Source: Castor canadensis | Taxonomy: Eukaryota; Chordata; Mammalia; Rodentia; Castoridae | Assembly (NCBI RefSeq): GCF_047511655.1 | Contig: NC_133398.1 | Span: 45,389,638-45,453,637 of the forward strand | Direction: 5' to 3' | DNA: 64,000 bases | Shown: positions 55,001 to 61,000 of the stretch, piece by piece | Numbering within the stretch: the stretch's first letter is position 1 | Layout: each line of letters begins with the position of its first letter | Notes under the pieces: model-generated | What the model was told of the DNA's origin: nothing | Seen by the model: the letters and a program-made list of their open reading frames with translations, nothing else | Database searches by the model: none | Translations under genes and position numbers: made by a program

Positions 55001-58000
55001 AGTTGCTTTTAAGGTATCTGCTTTAGTTTCTCTGCGTGAAGGGAAACAAATGCTAGCTAATTTTTTAGGTGTCTTACTTATCCTCACCCCTCCCTTGTGT
55101 GCTCTCGCTTTTATCATGTGCTCAAAGTCCAATCCCCTTGTTGTGTTTGCCCTTGATCTAATGTCCACATATGAGGGAGAACATACAATTTTTGGTCTTT
55201 TGGCTGGCCTCCATCCTTAATCCTCCCAATCTCCATCTCCCAAATAGCTAGGATTACAGGTTTGAGCCACTATCATCTGGCAACATAAATATTTTTCATC
55301 TTACTTATGAAAGTACCTAGGAGGATGATTGCTTCTTCATTTCTGCATCCTCTCTGATGCCAAGGATAGTTGTTCCACTTATCATTTGTTTTGATTTTAG
55401 CCTGAATGTGTAGTATCTCATTGTGGTTTTAATTTTCATCTTCCTAATAAGTAAAGGTACAGAATTTCTGCCTTTTTTTTTTTTTTGCCATCTATCTTAA
55501 ATGTATCTTAAGTGACTTTTTTTTTTTGTACTGAAGTTTGAACTCAGGGCCCACACCTTGAGGCACTCCACCAGTGCCTTTTTGTTTTTGTGATGGTTTT
55601 TTTTGGGATAGGGTCTTGAGAATTAGTTGGCTGGGCTTGCTTCAAACAGTGATCCTCCTAGTCTCTGCCTCTAAAATAGCTAGGATTACAGGTGTGAGCC
55701 ACCAGTGCCTGGCTTGAAGTAATCATTTTTAAACCTCTTTTTAAAACTGTGTTACTTTATTATTATGATTTAAGAGTTCTTTATATATTGTGGATATACT
55801 CTGCTCCTTCATTTGAGACAAAATTTCGACTGTGTTGCCCAAGCTGGCCTCAAACCCAGCTATTTGGCTTTAGCAGTTCTCCTGCCTCAGCCTCCCAAGT
55901 ATCTGGAATTACAGGCGCATGCCACCACTTGTGGCTTGGATACATGTTCTTCATAAGATATGTGGCTTGCAGATATTTTCTTCAGTGTGATTTATTTTTT
56001 CATTATCTTAATGGTCTCTTTAGAAAGGCAGAAATTCTCAATTTTGGTGAAGTTGACATGACCATTTATCTTTATTTATAGATCATAAAGTGGGTGACAC
56101 AAAGGTTTTTTTTTTGTGGGTGGGGGGGCAGGGAGTACTGAGGTTTGAACTCATGGCTTCATACTTACTAGACTGGCTCTTTACCACGAGTCACACCTCC
56201 AGCCCTTATTTTGGAAGATAGGGTCTTGCTTTCTGCCCAGGCTGACCTGGACCAAAATCCTCCCAATTTCATCCTCCTGCATAGTTTGGGATGACAGGTG
56301 TACACCACAGCTCCAAGCTATTGGCTGAGATGGGTTCTCATGAATTTTTTGCCATGTTGACCTTGAACCATAATTCTTAAAATCTCAGCTTTACAAGTAG
56401 CTAGGATTACAGATGTGAGCCACCAACACCTGGATCACAAAGGTTTTTTTCTTGTGTCTTCTAGTAGTTTTACGGATTTTCATGTTAGGTCTCTATTTTA
56501 AGTTAATATTTGTGTATGGTTCAAAGTGTGGATTATAAATCATACCCAGATAGATATCTAATTTATTAGTACTATTTGCTCAGACCGTTTATTCTATATT
56601 AAATATCCTTTGCACCTATGTTGCAAAAACAATTCAGTGTGTATATATGAATCTGTCTTTGGAGTCTTATTCTATTTTATATATATATATATATAATTTC
56701 TCCAATACTGTACCGTTTTCATTATTGTAACTTTATAGTCTTGTAACCTGGTAGCATACATTCTCCAACTTTGTGCTAGTTTTTAAGATTGTTTTAGCTA
56801 TTCACCTTTTTTGGGGGATGTGTTTCTTATTTTTAGTAGCAGAAAAATGGCTTTTAGTTTTTTTTACTCTTTAAGAGAACTCTGGGTTATGCCTTTTGTT
56901 ATGCCAGTTTATATGATTTGTTTTTTTTGTTTTTTTTTTTTGGTGAATTGACTTTTGCCACAATGAGAAGACTCAGACTGACTTAGTCCTGTTTCCCCTT
57001 TTGTTAAGATACTTTCTTAATATTTTTCATTTAGACAAGATACTGATCCCTCCCTTAGAAATGTATTTTATAACTTTGTTTATTCACATGTCGTTGTTCT
57101 TGATTAAGTTCCACAGATCTCCCCAGTTATTACTCCAATGTGAAAACAATTGGAGTTGTGAGAAAGGATGGAATGGGTAATTAACTATATTTGGGTAAAA
57201 TAAGGAAAGTTGGACTGATGCTGATTGGATAACTTGATTTTAGGGGTGCATGTAGGTTTTTCTTATAATTCAAGGCCATCCTTGTGGTTAAGCTGCTTTT
57301 AAGATGGAACATTGCAGATGGGACAAAGGAGTTAGAAAAATAAAACCAGGCTTTCTTTTTTTTTTTGAATGGAAGGGAACATGGCTCATTGCAAATCCTT
57401 AACCCAGATTGACTTGGCACTATTTTCTCTCCCTTGCCTCCAGTTTTAGAATTCTTACTTTGTTTTAAAGTGTTTCATAGAAATACTTAAACATCATTTA
57501 AATATAAACTGGAATTGTTTTAGTTTTCTTAATTCTGGCACCTAGTCCATCTTGTCACCTGAGAATAGACTTTTCTTTTCTTTTTTTTAAATTGTTTATT
57601 CATTTATTCATATGTGCTGCATACATTGTTTGGGCCATCTCTCCCCCCCCCCCCGATCCCCCTTGTTCTCCCCCCTCGCTTCCAGAGAACCTGTTCTGCC
57701 CTCTTCTCCAATTTTGTTGAGGAGAAAACATAAGAGATAATAAGAAAGACATAGCATTTTTGCTAGCTTAAGATAAAGATAGCTATACAGAGAGGCATCC
57801 TTGCATGTGTGTATCACAACCCGAATTGGTGCATCTCTACCAGACCTCTTCACTACTTCCCAGTCACCTTCCCATAGTGACCTCTGTCAGTTTAAGATTA
57901 CTATATTCGCTCCTCTACAGTGGGCACATCAAACACTTCCAAGTTTTAGGTTTCCTTCCCTTTCCTTATTCCTCCTGTATGTGTTCTCCTCTTAGCATGT

Positions 58001-61000
58001 GACCCATGTCCAATAATACTACTATATTTGTTTTAGGTCTAAAGTCCACATATGAGGGAGAACATACAATTTTTGGCCTTCTGATGATGTTCTCCAGTTC
58101 CATCCATTTACTTGTGAATGACAAAATTTCATTCTTCTTTGTGGCTGAGTAAAATACCATTGTATATAAATACCACTTTTTCTTAATCCATTTGTCAGAA
58201 GTGGGGCATCTTGGCTGTTTCCATACGTTGGCTGTTGTGAACAGTGCAGCAATAAATATGCATGCTCAGGTGCCTTTGGAATAACCTGAGTTGTATTCCT
58301 TTGGGTATATCCCTAGCAGTGGTATTGCTGGATCTTATGGCAGATCTATGTTTAGTTTTTTAAGAAGCCTCCATCTTGTTTTCCAAAGTGATTGTACTAG
58401 CTTACATTCCCACCAGTGGTGTATAAGGGTTCCTTTTTCCTGCATCCTCACCATTATTTGTTGGTGGTGGCATTCTTGATGATAGCTCGTCTAACAGGAG
58501 TGAGGTTGAATCTTAGTGTGGTTTTGATTTGCATTTCCTTTATGGCCAAGGATGGTCAGCATTTTTTCATGTGTTTTTTGGCCGTTTGGATTTCTTCCTT
58601 TGAAAAAGTTCTGTTAGTTCAGTTGCCCATTTCTTTATTGGTTCATTGATTTTTGGGGAGTTTAGTTTTTTGAGTTCCCTGTACATTCTGGTTATCAGTC
58701 CTTTGTCTGATGTATAACCAGTGAATATTTTATCTCACTCTATAGGCATTTCCTTTGTTGTGCAGAAGCTTTTTAATTTCATGTAGTCCCATTTGTCCAT
58801 CCTTTCTCTGAGTTGCTGGGCTGCTGGAGTTCTATTGAGGAAGTCCTTGCCTATACCTATTGCTTCCAGAGTATTCCCTGCTCTTTCCTGTACTAACATC
58901 AGTGTTTCCAGTCTGATATTAAGATCCTTAATCCAATCTTGAGTTCATACTAGTACAGGGTGATAGGCATGGATCTAGTTTCAGTTTTCTGCAGGCAGAT
59001 AACCACTTTTCCCAACAACATTTGTTGAAGAGACTGTCTATTCTCCATCGTATGTTTTTGGCACCTCTGTCAAAAATAAGGTGGGCATAGCTGTGTGGAT
59101 TCATATCCGGGTCCTCTATTCTGTTCCACTGGTCTTCATATATGTTTTTGTGCCAGAACCATGCTGTTTTTATTGCTACTGCTTTGTCATACAGTTTGAA
59201 GTCAAGTGTCGTGATACCTCCAGCATTGTTCTTTTGACTGAGTATTGCCTTGGCTATTCGTGGCCTCTTGTGTTTCCATATACATTTAACGGTAGATTTT
59301 TCAATCTCTTTAATGAATGTCATTGGAATTTTGATGGGAATTGCAGTAAATATGTAGATTACTTTTTGGAGTATAGCCATTTTTACTATGTTGATTCTAC
59401 CAATAGAGCACGGGAGATCTTTCCACCTTCTGTAGTCTTCCTCAGTCTCTTTCTTCAGGGGTTTGTAGTTCTTCTTGTAGAGAAGTTTACTTGTAGGTAT
59501 TTGATTTTATTTGAGGCTATTATAAATGGTATTGTTTTCATATATTCTTTCTCAATTTGTTCATCGTTGGTGTATAGAAAAGTAATAATTTTTGTAAGTT
59601 GATTTTGTAATCTGCGACATTGCTGATGCTGTTTATGGTGTTTAGGAGTTAGACTTTTATTTTCATAAAATTACAAATAAAGTCATAAATGCTTCTTGTT
59701 TTCTTGCACTTGAAGGTATTAAGATAGTTCCTTTTTTGTAAATACCTTGCCTTTCATGCTATTTAATGGAGATTTTAAAATTATATCAGAGAACTCTTAA
59801 ACTTGTATGACAACTTTAATTGTAATGCCTACATCTTAGGAAAATTATTGATTTTTAAATTTTAAACCACTGAAAACTTAAAAAAAAAAATTCAGATAAT
59901 ACTGTTATAAAAGCACTGAACTTTCCACTTTTCGACCACAGGGTGGTGTACTATACCTAGTATCTGAAATTTTGTTTATTGACTTCAACAGCCTGTTCAA
60001 ACCTAACTTATAAAATATAATTTTATAAAAGTTCATATTGGGAATGTAAATAATTGTTTATGACAGCAGATAATCTTTATAGAGGCATCTTAATTTTATT
60101 TAAAGGATATTTAAGGGTTTTTGACCAGTTTTCATTGCTTTATTACTTAATTTTTTAATTTTTTTCATTAAGTTTTTTATTTGGAAATAATTTCAGTGTT
60201 GCAAGAATACTACTACAGGATACATCCATACAGCTTTTAACTAGGTTTACCTATTAACATTGTACACTATTTGCACACCTTTGTGTTGAGGCTTAAGTTA
60301 GATACATCATGACATTTTGCCTCTAAATGCTCCATTGTGTTTTTCTAAAGAACAGTGATACTCTTATAAAACTGCAAGTGTCAACTTCAGGAAATTTAAA
60401 ATTGATAAAATAGTTTTTTTCAGTCCCCCATCAGTATTTCACATTGTTTTTTGGTTCTGTAATATTCTTTATAACATTTCCCCCTGTAGTTCAGCAGTCT
60501 CAGGTCAGTTATAACATTTCATTGACATGAACAAGCCTCCTTTAACTTGAGATATTTCTGCAGCGTATTGTTCTTCTACAACATTGACACTGAACTCTCC
60601 TTACTAGAATATTACTCATTTTCCTTTGGGTTTGTCTGATTATTCCTAATATAGATTATACATTCTCAGCTAGAATGCATAGGTAATGTGTCTTTCTTAG
60701 AGTATTACTTATTTCCATCTACTATTTATTAACATATGTTAATTTTACAAAGGGGTTTCATTGTGGTATTTCTATAGATGTGAACAATGTACTTTGATTA
60801 GTTTTACCCTCTCTGTTTTACTCCCTTAGCCTCATTTTCCCTTTCAAACAGTATTTAGTGGGTTTCATTGTGCTATCTTCATATACATATATTATATACT
60901 TCAATCATGCTCACACCCCAGTACTGTCTCCTTTCCCCTACTGCTGATTCTGCCCCTCCCCAGACCCTTTTACTCTCATGTCCTGTTATTATTGTTGGTA

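Larger units (their letters stand above)
55720..56810 (-). mobile_element. LINE-1 ORF2/3' region carrying two SINE insertions
   Basis: Reverse LINE-1 phrases: 'gagttctttatatattgtggata' (55769), 'cttcataagatatgtggcttgcagatattttcttc', '...ttgcacctatgttgcaaaaac', 'tggagtcttattctatttta' and 'ccaactttgtgctag'. SINEs sit at 55808-55938 and 56113-56435. A (TA)n run is at 56683-56699. Confidence 0.75.

Noticed and set aside
59081-59602. 173-codon open stretch on +
   Set aside because: Antisense shadow of the minus-strand LINE-1 ORF2 fragment (58928-59380).
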